Notes: a model not told the origin generated them from the sequence alone. A stretch of DNA of 64,000 bases from Aphis gossypii (GCF_020184175.1 NC_065533.1:18250695-18314694), one strand, 5' to 3'. Shown: positions 1 to 14,629, counted from the first letter of the stretch. Program-made: numbers and translations.

Positions 1-50
1 AAGTATCACTTTCAGTTTTATCACACAAACAATAAATAAATACATTTTTT

Positions 51-58
51 TATATAAA
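51..58 (+). promoter_or_regulatory. Candidate TATA box of legumain gene A
   Basis: A TATATAAA word lies about 140 bp upstream of the inferred start codon of the plus-strand legumain gene. This is a plausible distance for a core promoter with a 5' UTR of about 110 nt. AT-rich DNA produces such words by chance, so the call rests on position only. Confidence 0.25.
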
Positions 59-196
59 ATGGTCCAACACTGTCAAGTTTAATGCAGAAGTGTGTACAGT
101 ATTCTAGGTATAACTGCGCATTATTTCTATTATAATTATTATAGAAGTTCATAATTGCTAATAGAAAATCGGAATACCTAACTAAGATCATAGAAA

Positions 197-3100
197 ATGG
201 GTAAGTTTTATTAAGTATTTATCATGATTGAATCTCATTGTTCATTAAATTTTAAAAAGCCAAAAGCACTCTGCAACGAAACATTATAGGTTAAATTAAA
301 CATATTATTAATTATATAATTATTAAAATTAATACAAAATATAGGATTTATATTATTTTTATTTTTTTAAATTTAAATTGATAAAAAAAAATTTCTAAAT
401 TACGTTCTTTAAAATTACATTTATCTTTTATAACTTAAAAAATATGTTTATATAAATAAAAAAAAACGTTCTACGTCTACACTAATGATTGGTGCATACT
501 TTTGTACACTTTTTTACCACATTTTTTTTTAGATACATGATTTATTTTATATTTGTATTTATATGTTATTACAATTGAGTATAATACAAGTCTATACCTA
601 TGCTTGCAAATATTTTATGACTAAATATAAATACACTATATAGTATATTGTCTCTACGGCCTACGCTGTATTAGAAAGTTTGGAAATACGAATCTTATCC
701 GCCATAAATGGTTTTCTATAAATCAATATACCTAACTTATAAAACAACATTTAGTAAACAAATATATCATTTTGATCGTTAGTAATACATTATAAACTAT
801 TTAACATGATGTACATACAAAACGTAAAACACGTGTGGTACATATAATATACTTAATGGTTAATTTGTAATCCGTGGTAATTAATTATAATTTTCACCGG
901 TTAGTACACCAAATTTAGATAATTTATTGATATTTTGACTGTTTTGACATTGCAGGAGTTTTCAATTTGGCAGTATTAGCATTATTTGCCGTTGGATCTT
1001 TTGCTGGAAATAATAATCAGAATCCAACAAAAGAGAATGATTTATACGAAGGGAAAAAGTGGGTAGTTTTGGTTGCTGGTTCAAAGGGATGGAGCAATTA
1101 CAGACATCAGGTTTTTAAGTCATTTAATAATAAATTAGATAGCAGATCATCAAGATAGTCGACCCTCAACGATCACATTATTGCATTATATTATATTTAT
1201 CGATTTATCTATTTATATTTGTAGCTATGCGTTGATTTACTAGAGTAGTTTTTATTAAATTAGTTGACCGAATTTAGTTTTTTTGATGAAATGTATTACA
1301 AGTATGCTGGTAGCCTCTTTAATTTGGATGCGAGTACCTAATACAGTATTTCCTCTAATTTTGTTATGCATATTTCATAATTGTACTGATGTCAGGTTAG
1401 AAATATGTGCTTGATCACAATTATGGATATAAGTACCACAAATCGTTTTACACGAAATCAATATTTAACTAATTCGATTTTGATTTTTTTCCCAGCACAA
1501 GTCAAAAATATAAAAACCATAGATACTTGTAAATTACACTAAATGTTTATGTAACTATAATACATTTTCAAAACATTTTAAACCATTTATAGACATTTGA
1601 AATTCTATATTTTTTAAATTTTAAGTTTTTTTTAATAAATGTTGGTAAACATTTTTTCTTTATACTAGCATTTAAGTCTATAACTTTTGACAAAATTCAT
1701 GAAATCTAAAAAAATATACTCTAATTAGATATTCATAATAATTTTAATTTTATTACTAAGATTCAAAAATGTATAACAAAATTTTTCATTGGTTATTTCC
1801 CTATATTATATACTAAATAAAAAATGTTACCAAAAACTGTAGCTTGACATTAACTTTTTAGGAGCGTTTGAAGATCAAATTCAAATATGTTCATCATATT
1901 CAACTTTGTAACATAGTTCACAGTTTTCATACTCTAATACTGTTCATCATAAGTATATCTCCTAAAATGTTCTAAATTATATCTATTTATTTATTTGTTC
2001 GTATGACTTTACAATGAGCGGTAGCACTAAAATAGTTTCTTATTAGATACATAACAGATTAAACTAAATGATTACTATTATTATTATAGATTTATAACTA
2101 ATATAAATAAACATTTGAATGTGCAAAGTGCCCTAACAAAGTAAAACGAAACAAATATCTAGACCATATGTATACATAATATGTTACATACAAGTCCCTC
2201 TGCTCCTTTTGCAAAGCTGCAACTTAGTTCGAGCTTAATTGTACATTAGTAAAATAAATTGCATTACCTTTACTTTGTAAAAAAATATCAAATGCATATA
2301 AAATAGAGATGTGAGTATTATATTTTTAATAATTTTACCCATAGAAAATTATGATATAAATATTTGGTAACGACAGTTGTTAGTTTTTGAATTACACGTA
2401 CACAAAAAAACACAACATCGATTTTGTTGAAAGTTATAGCTTTGCGTAAAACTTGCCGTTTTCATTATTTTTTTAATGAATAATTATTAAATTATATAAA
2501 ATTTGTTTTTAAAGAGATTTGTATGTTTGAGTTAATTATTTTCACAATAAATATTATTATATAGGCGGACATATGCCATGCATATCAATTAATTAAGAGT
2601 AACGGAATACCTGAAGAAAACATCATAACAATGATGGTAGACGACATTGCATATAATATACGGTAAATACTGATTTATTTTGTAAATATTATATTTAATT
2701 ATAAATATTTTAATGTTAAAACAATAAAACCCCAATGGTCTATATAGTTTTCAAGTGCGCTGTAAATTTGAACTGTTCAATATTCGGTAAAATTTAATTC
2801 ACGTAAAATTTTTTCACATGTCACTTTTATAAGAAAGTTGTTGTTGTAATTAATTATGACTTATATAGCTGTAATATTTATTTTTAACTGGTGAATAATA
2901 TTTAAATAACGATACAAATATTATGCAAACATAAATATTAATATTTAAAATTATAACAAAACCAGACATAATAAATGAACATTTATTTTTTTATGTAAAT
3001 TGTATGAAGATAATAAATATTATAGAATATAAAATCATATGAGGTCATATAATTGCTGTACCATCGTGGGACATGACAACATTAACCTAAGAATATAATA

Positions 3101-6100
3101 AATTAGATACACGTCTTGAATACTCTTGATATTATAGAACAGTAAATTTGCAAAAACCTTATAAAACATGAAAAAAAATTACCAATGATGAAAATATTAT
3201 TACAATATAAATAATAACTAATTAAAACTAACAATAGTACAATACTTAACAATATCTATATTAAAATCATTTAAATTAAACATAATATACAATATTCCTG
3301 GTATTTCATACAATTACCATGATCTAACAGTGCACAACATTAATCATAATAATTATGAGTTGTATTTGAAGATATTTATAAATAAAGAAAAAATGATCTT
3401 ACAATATTATTAGAATATCATTAATATTAAGTAAAAATCACAAATTATTTAGAATGTTCATAGTGCAGGTTTCATATTTTAAGTCATGGTCCCTTATTAT
3501 AAATAGTTTATTCTAAAAAAAAAAAAAATAAGTTCACTTTTTTGATAAACATTGAAACTTTAAATTTATACTAAAATAGATATTTAACCAAACAATAATA
3601 ATTTGATTTATTTTGTTATAATTCAAAAATATTAAACGTGGACAGTATTCACGAGTATGTTAGATACTATTTTCTATTTATAACAATTAATATTGTTAAT
3701 TTAATAAGTTACCTATCATTTTTATATCATGTGTATAAAAAACAGTTGTTGATACGACATTATACCACATATATTATTCATAGTTTTAACTATAATTATT
3801 TATCTGTTTACGATACTTTTTTTATGAAAGGAATCCTACGCCTGGAGAAATTATTAACAAGCCAAAGGGACCTAACGTTTACCAAGGAGTTGTTATCGAC
3901 TACAAAGGAGCAGTAAGAAACCTTTTAATATATATTCCAATACAAATACATTTCTAGTTAATAATGGTGATACAATATGAATACTCATTAACGTATTGTA
4001 ATATTTAATACTAATGAATAATAATTGTACACGTAAAATTGATTTCAATTCGTGATTCATCAGTTCGTCATAATACCTAATGACAATCATAGAATAGTAA
4101 TAATAAGTAAGATTATTACATTTAATACTTACGATATGTATCGCTTTAATATAATTTTAAATTATTTATATTGAGTGAAAAACACAATAAAACAAATTTA
4201 ATAATAATTTAAGTAGTTAGATATCTATTATCTTAATCAATTAATTAAAAATATACAATATTTTATAATATTTATACTTTTTTTGAATTACTATTTATAT
4301 TTAATGTGATGGTATCTTATGTTTTACTAGGACGTAAACAAATCTAATTTCTTAAAAATTATCACTGGTGATCAAGAAGCCATGCAATCCATTGGAACTG
4401 GAAAAGTTGTAAAAAGGTATGTAAAAAATCTCAACAACCACATTCAATCTTATTTATTCAATTTATTCTTATTCAATTTTAACTTTAAAGATTAAACGTT
4501 TTTATGTACCAATCTATTACTTTCGGAATTAAATTTAGGAGAAGTGGCATTTTAGTCATAGTGATATAATAATGATTATTACAAAATCTAATAATTATTT
4601 TTCATGTGAAACATTGCTAAAAATGCTTGTTTTAAAAAACAATTAATTTTTTTTGAAAATTTTTAATGGAAAATTAAAATAATAAAATAGCTTCAGCTAT
4701 TTTTATTTAATTCTTCCATACAATTAAATCATACATTTTTAGATCTCATTTTGTAGTCAAGTATAATAAAAAAAGTACTGTTAAAACTTATGGACACATA
4801 TTTTATACTAATCATATTTTTTTGTTTCATTGTATAAAGTGGAAAAAACGATAAGATTTTCATTAACTTTGTCGATCACGGTACCACTGGAATCTTAGGT
4901 TTTCCGGATGATTATTTGTACGCCGATGAACTAAATGATGCATTTATTTCTATGCGTGGAAATGGAACTTATAAAAAGGTAAAATTTTGTTGTTGAAAGG
5001 ACGTTGCAGATCTATAAAATATTAGTAAAAAATAATTTCCACTTGGTTTACAGTTTTAGTTAAAAGAACAACCAAAATTAATATTCAATTTAAAAATCTA
5101 AAAACGTTGACCGATCAGAATCATTTTTGTTATTTTGAGAGACTATATTATTCAACAACCAGCAATGGTTAAAGCTTTATAATGAGTAGTTATTTAAGTA
5201 GAATTATTGCAGTTAGTAGTCAATTTAGAGTAATTTAAGCAAATGTCGAAATTATATTAATTAATAATAATTCAAAAGTGAAAATATAAAATGTATTAAA
5301 ATTGTCTATTTCAAACGTTTTTAAAAATAGATTTGTAGTGTCCTCTAACATAATATTTATAATATTATTATAATATTAATAATCTACATTAATTGTTTTG
5401 AAATAATTTTTCCTATTTATAAAATGTCTGTGAATAGATGTTGTTGTACATTGAAGCATGTGAAGCTGGATCTATGTTTGATGGTATACTTAGCGAAGAC
5501 ACTAACAGTAAGTTTTAAACTAAAAAATATTTATATCACACAAATATTTCTCAAATCTTAAAAATAAAAAATAAATAAATACTTTATCGAGCGTATACCA
5601 ATTAACTCAGAGGTACTCAACCTTTTATCACTCACGGTACCCTCAGTCATTTTCAAAAATTCCTGAGGCACCCTAAAACTATTTTGGTTTTATTTACCAG
5701 TGCATAAGTATAAACAAGAGTAGTAAGACGTAGGCATAACGTATATACATATATTATATTTAATAAAACAATTTTTTACATTGAAAATTATGTAACTATA
5801 AACAATTTTAATTTTAATTATTATTGTATAAATAATAAAATAAAAAAATATATTTCAAATAATTAATAATAATTTTTGACTTCATTATAAAAAGGCTTAT
5901 TTTACATAAATATCAAATGAGAAATAATGCTAATCTATTACTTTGTCAAAAAAATATTCCTCTCAAACGTTTTTACTTAAATATCTTTTTTAAAACATTA
6001 TCTTTGCAAAATACCTAAAACTAAAAATATTCAAAATACAAATTTGAACAATAAATACAATATTCATTTTTTAGACGTTGTGGTTTTTTGTTATTGATAT

Positions 6101-8282
6101 AATACTATAATAACAAAGTACCAGATTATTAGTTTATATACATATATTATATTATACATATTACTCTCCATAATATTTAAAGTACAATATTTTGAACCAA
6201 CATCAATATTGTTAATAATATTATACGTTGATGTATTATTTTTATCAACTAATTCAAAATTACGTTAAATTTTTATATATATATATTTATGTCAGTTAAT
6301 AAATATTTTAAGTTGTGATTAAGATACATATTACAATAAATATATAATATTAAAATAAAAATCATAATACATCTATCTTATTTAAGTACTTATATTTTGA
6401 ATCTAGTTTTAGCAATAACTGCATCAGGACCTAGAGAAAGTGCATACGCTTGCTACTGCGGATTTGATTTATTTCCGTTCTATACATGTCTTGGAGATGA
6501 GTTCAGTACCACGTGGATGGAAGACTTAGATGTGGTACGCTTTCTTATCATACATAGATAACACAGCAGAATCTCGATAATCTGGCTATATTTTGTTTTT
6601 ATTTTTTCGTTTAAACAACCATAAGATAATTATCGTAAACAATAAAACAAACACTAACTTATTAAATTAGATTAAATAATTAGTTAGAAAGGTACCTATA
6701 TTGTTTCATAATCATAGATGTATAACCCTTTTGAGTAGATATAAATGTTCAAATAATATTATGTGACTATTACGCATTCGATAAATTAGAGAATGATTAC
6801 CAATAATTCGTTATAAATGGTATTTTTGAAATTTATTAACGATTTTCTATGGTAGGTATATTACTATATTGTAACTGTTAAAACTATCAGCACTAACAGC
6901 TCTTAAATCTGTGTTGTTTTCTACACTTGTTAATCAAAATCAGTTTATATTTTGTTTGAATCCATTTAATATATTGATTTTAATGTTTTTATTTATACTC
7001 AGCCAAATTCCAGTAAGTCATCAAAGACACGGTCCATTTTCAACGACTTTAGGGAGGTCAGAACTAACGTAACCAGAAGTAATGTCATGATGTACGGAGA
7101 TTTCGATATTGGGAGCGAAAGATTCTCCTCGTTTATCGGTTATCGTGAAAATAGTGATGACGTTTCGCGGAAGGTGCAGAAATCAAGTAAAAAAGTAAAA
7201 CACCATATTATTATTTGCATTATAATTAAGTAAGAGCTACAAACTATAACACGCACGATTCTTAATATATTACATTATATTATAGAACACTGTATCTAGC
7301 CGAGACGTGCACGAAAAAGAGATACAATATCAATTGGCTCACGGTAAGTTGTCGGTTCCAGAATCCCTCAAATTATCAGCGGAGTTAAGTCAAATTAACA
7401 AGGTAATTTTAATAATGAATATTATGATTTGTCAACATGTTATAACTATTTACCTAGGAATAGTCAAATAGATTGTAGGTAATATAGGTATTCCGAAGGT
7501 CAATAAATATTTGCTCGCTTAAGGCTATTAAGGTGGTGAAACTTTGATAATATGTCTACGAATGATGGATACCTATTCCACAGTTAATTCGGATTTCTTA
7601 AAGAAACTTTTTGCAAATTTTCAAAATTTTCTTGTTCTCGGTTACCATAAAGTGTTCATAGACTGGAAAAAAAATAATTTATTTTTGTACTTAGTCTCAA
7701 ATTGTATTTCAGATGAGATCCGTCATAGACTCTGTGCTCAAAAACATTTACTCAGAGGTGGTGAAGGCGAGGCCGGACATCAAGAGTGAAATCGGTGACT
7801 TCAGCGAACCCAACTATCTAAAACTGAATTTGTCCATGTTCCCATGTTACAGAAGCATTTTGAATCAAATCACCGAGAGCTGCTTTTCTTTGCCCAAGGT
7901 CAGTGTGTACAGTATAAAATTCTGTCTTATTAATGATTTTACGTCGTAGAGTTTTATACAGTTAAGACTAAAGTATGAAAAACTTACCTGACGTGAATAT
8001 TCAAATGTGTAATTTGAAAAAGTTTTGGTTTGATTGAATCCAACATAACTAACACGAATGCTATTTTATTTTATTTTTACTTGAACAATAATAGTGTAAC
8101 CATATAATGATAAATAACAAACATTTTTGTGTGGTTATTGATTACAGAATCCTTACGTATTGGATAAGTTAACGATTTTCGCCAACATGTGTGTCGTCGA
8201 CAATCAAATTGACCAGTTGGTTCGCAATATTGTCTTTAAATCATGTTCAAACATTTCAGACAACATAATAAACGTACATTAA
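197..8282 (+). CDS. Legumain-like asparaginyl endopeptidase (gene A), 12 exons, 463 aa
   Basis: C13 cysteine protease that cleaves after Asn, expected in lysosome or gut lumen. Exons: 197-200, 956-1110, 2565-2662, 3831-3912, 4331-4416, 4840-4978, 5438-5507, 6407-6534, 7003-7194, 7286-7402, 7713-7898, 8148-8282. All junctions are GT-AG and the phases agree. Exon 1 carries only ATG plus one base; exon 2 then gives a hydrophobic signal peptide (residues 1-18). The family block WVVLVAGSKGW..NYRHQ ends at residue 53 and supplies the S1-pocket Arg51. The catalytic pair is His155 (FVDHG) and Cys196 (YIEACEAGSM), 41 residues apart as in human legumain. PRESAYACYC and CLGDEFSTTWMED follow. The remainder (from about residue 300) matches the removable C-terminal prodomain in position, with the conserved Cys residues in exons 11 and 12. 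Length fits the family (about 430-460 aa). It is intact, with a poly(A) signal 12 nt past the stop. Substrate preference and tissue are unknown. Confidence 0.93.
5609..5690. repeat. hAT-like element fragment in intron 7 of gene A
   Basis: The stretch opens with CAGAGGTACTCAACCTTTT, which resembles the hAT terminal word CAGTGGTTCTCAACC seen intact at 42094. It continues with paired 'ggtaccctcag' and 'cctgaggcaccct' segments. No opposite terminus or target duplication was found, so it is treated as a decayed fragment. Confidence 0.3.
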
Positions 8283-8293
8283 AATGTAATATT

Positions 8294-8299
8294 AATAAA
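8294..8299 (+). promoter_or_regulatory. Poly(A) signal of legumain gene A
   Basis: AATAAA lies 12 nt after the TAA stop of the last exon. This is closer than usual, but there is a clean hexamer on the right strand and further AT-rich sequence follows. A slightly more distal hexamer could also be used. Confidence 0.5.
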
Positions 8300-9801
8300 T
8301 ACAATGATAAGAGTAGTAGTAGTATTAGTAGTAGTAGTTTCAATGTTTAATGATATTTAATAAGATATTAAAATGTTCTTTTATTTTTGAATCAAGACTG
8401 TAAGTATTTCCAAAACAATATTAAATTAATAGTAACACATTACATATAGTAGTTTAAAGTAGTTTTATACCTACTTACTGTTATTATATATTTTATTGTA
8501 CGAAATATACTCTTATTATGTTTTAAATCCATTAGTCTATTTATTAACTTGGTATCTGTATTATACAATATACATAGGTATTTAACTCTAGCGCAATGAA
8601 AAATTTCGTGTGACACATAATAATTTTGTTTTGTATCTTTATGTGTTGTTAAACGTTATTAGGTATTATTAATTAGTTGGTATTTGACCGTGGATGATTA
8701 GAGATTCAAAAGTATTTTAATTTGAAAATATTTGGAAGGAAATTTTAATATATGTTTGAGACGCATAATCATTGCGATACACGGACACATTTATAATTCT
8801 ATCGTAACAAATAAATATAATATCATTGGTTATAGGTTATAAATACTATTTTAACCAATAATAATATTATTATCGACGAGTTCACTTTGTTAACGTGAAA
8901 TGAATTTATTTCGGTGTGTGGGATCATCAATGCGCACTAACGTTACAAACACGTGAAACGCCGGTGGGTATAATATGTACTTACAACCGATTGAAAAGTC
9001 TTAAAAGTGACAAACGCAGCATAACGCTCAGAGCATTTTACCCGGCAGTGAGCTATCTATATAGTGATTAATATTAATTACAATCATACTTTTAAAAAAA
9101 TGTAATGTGTTTTAATGTACAATAAAATATTCAAAATATTTAGAACGATTTTAAGCTACTTACATATTCAAAATCCTATTAGCACTTTTGCGATACGTCG
9201 GTATTAACTTTATCCGTCAATGATATAATATTAATATACGACTTAATATTATTATAATAGTTATAATTAAATGAGATAGGCGATGTTTTTGCGAACATTA
9301 GTCCAATACACTTTACACTACTACAATAGAAATAATAGAAATATACGTCAACAATATACTATTACAAATTGCTGGTGAAAACTAGAATGTCAACATTTTT
9401 ATTCATTTTATTATTTGAACAGTAGTAGAATAAATATTATTAACATTAAACCGTAAAAACTAAACGAAAATAACTAATTTTTAAAATCAAAATTATTTTT
9501 TCATGAACTGAAAATAAACAATTACTTAATTGTATTACATAGAAATACTAGATGGTGATTTTTTCTTGGTTGTATTGATCTTTATTGATTATATAGAATA
9601 AAAATAAAAGCTTTTATAGTTATTACATTTTAGTGACACTAAACACACACATTTGATATATTCTGTACTTCTGTGATACCTACTGAAATAGTTTACAATG
9701 AAACTAATATTATTAGTACCTACAACATGTAATATAAAAATCATATGTTTATTTTTATTAACCTCTTATTATCTATCAAGTATTATATTTAATTAAGTAA
9801 T

Positions 9802-9843
<42 letters not shown>

Positions 9844-12526
9844 CTACATACCAAAAGTTAAAATAAACATATTTTGTTTAAAAATCAGCAATTATTGTAT
9901 GTATCCATTATATTTTTCACTGAAATAAAACAAAATATAAATTGATTTAGATTAACAAGTATCGTAAATGGTAAATCACATTTTATATTTTAGAGCTATT
10001 AGTGATGGCAGTATTTACAATATTACCATCGCATAGAAAATGGTTGATAAATTTCAAAAACTTAATTTTTAATTCAATTGCTGGTAACTAATGTCTAATT
10101 TATAGATTGCGTAATTTCCACATAGGTAACACCATTTGAACATTTCTCTCTACCCAAATAGGTGATAAATCTATGATAATGAAACAATAATATATTCCTA
10201 TGTATTACGAAAGAATTTGATTTGATATATTTTAATTTTTGTTTTTGTTATATTCGATTGTTCTTATTTTTTTATTAATTACAAGTTGAATACAATATTT
10301 TAATGATTCTCGCATTTCTAAATTTGTCTGCGTTATGTTGTTCATACTATATTTACAGCTTAATTAATAAATTAATAAATATTATTATTATGTTACAATA
10401 AGCTGTATGAATTATCTACGATTTTGAATAACATCACATCCTAAGATTTGCGTACATCAGAGTATCAGACAATGGTTGAAAAATATTGCATATGCAGTAT
10501 GCACCAATGCAAGATTATAACGTTTGACGTACCTATAATTTTTTAGCTGAGAAGTCTTCTGCTATACTTTCTTCATATTTAAAAAAATAAAATAAAATAA
10601 TAGTTAAAAAAGTTTTAAAAGTAATAACTATAATAACATATTAAGTAATTATTCATTTTTAAATTATTATTTTGTATGCCATTTGTTGTTTTTTAATGTA
10701 CACTATTTTAATTACTTTATTATATTGTTCAAACTATTGATTGAATTAGAGACGCTAATTAAATAATACCGATTTTTTTATTCAAAAACTGATACTGATT
10801 ATGTAACAACAATTAAAACTGTTTTTTCAATAGTAAAATTGTAATATTGTTACACTCAAAAATAAGTGATTTGGTAAAAAAAATAAGTAAAACATATTTA
10901 ATAAATGAAAAAATATTTCTTTTATTGTTTATCGATTTATGAAATAGTTAAGTTATAAGTTAAACCTATACTTTATAGTTTATACAATAGTACAATCATA
11001 ATACATTTATACTATTTTTATGGTACCCTTATATTTTACTATCGAAATAACGTTATTTAATCATCTAAAATTATGTTATTTTTCTATTATTTGTTTTAAT
11101 AATGATTGATAATAATTTTTTCAAGTATCTTTTATGGATAAATATGCACAACTCCTATAAAAATTAAAGTTATAGTAAATTAGTATTGGTTTTTATATTT
11201 AAAAAAATAATATATTATATTATATTTTTTATATTTTTATATTTTTATTTTTATATTTATTTTTTTTTTTTTATATTTTTTTTTTTTTTTATTTATATAA
11301 ATTGGTTTTATTTATCAGACCTTATCTAGGAGTAGTAAAAAAGCTTCAATATTCAGTTCTAGTGGTGATTTTGGGTAGCGAATTATATTTAGTTAGCATT
11401 TTCAAGTTATATGTGAAACATCCTTTATAAGTACTAATAAAAATATTCTGAAAAAACTGAATGCATTTTTACACAAAATTATTTTTTTGACAAAATGCAT
11501 TTTATTGTTTTTATTTATTTAAAAATGATAAACTGTTAAGTTGAAATTTTCATCAAACTTTTATACCTAAAGTATTTTATGATTTTACTATTACCATTCA
11601 TTTTAAATATTATAGAACACTCATTGAACGAGTTTTAACCCCCCCCCTCTCCAAAAAAGAATGGCGGCATACATATGGTGATGAGGATTTCCAAAACCTA
11701 ATCGTAGTTAACGTCGTGTTATTGCACAATGTTTTTATTCTAATGCACTAAATTGATTGTTATTAAATTAAAAATACGCAGTGGTGGCGTATCAAAACCA
11801 AACAACACTTTTAATACCATTCTTTAGATTAGGTGAGGAAATTATTTTTATGATAGTTTGAAAATGTGTCTGCTGAAAAGAAATGAGCATCAAACAATCA
11901 ATATCATTGTTGTTAATTTTATTGCGGTATAGCCAGTTAGGACAATTAATTTGTCCCGATCGATCAATAGATTCACCTTAAATATTGTTTTCAACGATTA
12001 GTGATTTTATAATGATATAAAAATAATAATTAATTTATATTAATATTTATTTACATTAGTCATTAACGATATAAGATTAACTTTATTTTATTTATTTAAT
12101 ACACACAACGTCATTAATATTTAAAAATCAAAATCATAATGTTTTAAAATTAACATTTACTTGTTATAAAATATAATTAGAGTATATTATAATATGATAT
12201 AGGTACTTATTTTAATAGTTAAGTTTTAAAATAATATTATATTTATACTTGAAGTGTTATATAATTAAAAGACGTTATAATACTTTGTGTTTTTTTTTTT
12301 ATTATACCCAATTAATATATTATATCGTTTATACAGCATGTAGTAATATAAAACACAATTTAATCGTTTAGAAAAATCTTTAATTTATTAGAATGTTAAA
12401 TTTCTTTGTTATGAAATTTTGATGTTATACATACATTTGCACTCTTTATACATTTTAGTTCTGAAATGTAATTCTATTATTTATATATAATGATCTTTGC
12501 ATTGAGAGTTAAAATAGTAGTGTTCT
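8300..12526. other. AT-rich intergenic region after gene A
   Basis: No gene is seen. The stretch 8795 to about 9800 has a second copy at 14630-15690. Within it a less AT-rich block (8879-9075) is well conserved between the two copies. A (TA)n run lies at 9805-9841, and a T-rich low-complexity tract at about 11200-11300. The rest is unremarkable AT-rich DNA. Confidence 0.6.
9805..9841. repeat. (TA)n microsatellite
   Basis: An uninterrupted alternation of T and A over about 37 bases marks where the match to the duplicated block at 14630-15690 ends. It may therefore have been a duplication breakpoint or simply an unstable edge. Confidence 0.9.
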
Positions 12527-14327
12527 TAATGTTAAAACAATAAAACCCCAATGGGTTACATATAGTTTTCAAGTACTCTGTAAATTTTAACTGTTCAATA
12601 TTCGTTAAAATTTAATTTATAATTTTTTCACGTGGTATGAGAAAATTGTTGTCGTAACCGATTATGACTTATATAACTTAAATATTTATTTTTAACTGGT
12701 GAATAATATTTAAATAACGATACAAATATGCAAACATAAATATTAATATTTAAAATTATAACAAAACCAGACATAATAAACGAACATTTATTTTTTAATA
12801 CAAATTGTATGGAGATAATAAATATTATAGAATATAAAATCATATGAGGTCATATAGTTGCTGTACCATCGTGTGACATAACGACATTAACGTAATAACC
12901 TAAGAATATAAAAAATTGGATAGGTACACGTCTTGATATGGAATAGTAAATCTACAAAATCTTATAAAACTTGAAAAGATTTAATCATAAAATTAATAAA
13001 ATATTATTGCAATATAAAAAATAATTAATAATTAATTAAAACTAACAATACTTAACAATATCTATATTAAAATCATTTAAATTAAACATAGGTATACAAT
13101 ATCCCTGGTATTTCATAAAATTACCAAGATTTAACAGTACACATTAAGCATAATTTGGAGTTGTGTTTGAAAATATTTTAAAAACTAAAGAAAAAATGAT
13201 CTTACAATTAATAGGACGTCATTAATATTTAGTAAAAATTGCAAATTATTTGCAAAAAATATTTTAGAATTTTCATAGTACAGGTTTCACATTTTAATTC
13301 ACTGTCTCTTATAAATAGTTTATTCTAAAAAAATATATAAATTCACTTTTTTGATAAACATTAAAACTTTAAATTCTTACTAAAATAGAAATATTTTAAC
13401 CAAACAATAATAATTTGATTTATTTTGATCTAATTCAAAAATATTAAACATGGATAGTATTCCTGAGTGTATTAGATACTATTTTTCATTTTAAGCAATT
13501 AATATTGCTTACTTAATGAGTTACCTATCATTTTTATATCATGTGCATACAAAAAGTTGTTTATATGGTATTATACCACATATATTATTCATAGTTTTAA
13601 CTATAATTATTTATCTGTTTACGATACTTTTTTTTGAAAGGAATCCTAAGTCTGGAAAGATTATTAACAATCCAAAAGGACTTGACGTTTACAAAGGGGT
13701 TGTTATCGATTACAAAGGAAAGGTAAAAAACTTTTGAATTTATATTCCAATACAAATACATTTCTAGTTAATAATGATGTTACAATGTGAATACTCATAT
13801 TCGTGATTCATCGGCCCGTCATAATACCTTACGACGATCATAGAATAGTAATAATAAGTGTGATTATTACATTTAATACTTACAATATGTATCACTATAA
13901 AATAATTTTATATTATTTATATTCCGTGGAAAATACGATAAAACAAATTTAAAAATAATATAAGTAATTTGGTATCTATTATTTAATAAATTAATTAAAA
14001 ATATAAAATATTTTATAATATTTATACTTTTTATTGAATTACTATTTATATTAATTAATGTAATGGTTTCTTATGTTTTACAAGGACGTAAACAAATCTA
14101 ACTTCTTAAAAATTATCACTGGTGATCAAGAAGCCATGCAATCCATTGGAACTGGAAAAGTCGTAAAAGGGTAAATCAAAACTCACAACAATCACATGCA
14201 ATCGGCATTTTTTAACGTTTAAGGGTTAAACGTTTTTATGTACCGATCTATTACGTTCGGAATGAAATTTAGGAGAAGTGAAATTTTAGTCATAGTGACA
14301 TAATAATGATTACTACAAAATCTAATA
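12527..14327 (+). pseudogene. Truncated legumain copy (exons 4 and 5 only)
   Basis: This block aligns end to end with 2709-4605 of gene A, from the start of intron 3 to early intron 5. It contains copies of exon 4 (13641-13722, 82 nt) and exon 5 (14085-14170, 86 nt). Both keep their splice sites and open frames. Exon 5 differs from gene A at 3 of 86 bases. Exon 4 differs at 14 of 82 bases, 8 of its 11 changed codons being non-synonymous. Exons 1-3 and 6-12 are absent. The copy jumps at about 14328 to unrelated DNA and then to the gene A 3' flank, so no protease can be made from it. It is best read as a tandem duplicate that lost its catalytic core. Confidence 0.85.
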
Positions 14328-14629
14328 GTTGGATCGGTTAAAATAATATAGTATTATTAAATACAACAAATATTCGAAATTCATAAATGAATATGAAATA
14401 AATATTAATTTAAATAATTTGTATTTATTTTTATGAATTACGATAAGAATTATTTTGTTTGGTTTTATGAAAAAAAATTGGTTTAATGCAACCACGGTTA
14501 TCAATAATTTAATATTTCTTTATGCAACCCTAGAATAATTTACACAATCATTAAAAACCCTACAGAGCAGCAGGTAAATTACAGGGCCGGTAACAAATTT
14601 ACAGACTGTTCTTTATGCAACCCGCCCTT
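14328..14629. other. Unmatched DNA at the deletion junction of the truncated copy
   Basis: These roughly 300 bases join the intron-5 end of the partial legumain copy to the duplicated 3' flank, and I find no match to them in gene A. The word 'tttatgcaaccc' occurs twice (near 14519 and 14612). 'aaatttacag' and 'aaattacagg' also recur, suggesting a small element or filler DNA. No gene is seen. Confidence 0.4.

Noticed and set aside
13516..13737. 73-aa plus-strand open stretch as a gene
   Set aside because: Most of it is translated intron; only 13641-13722 is exon, a copy of legumain exon 4.
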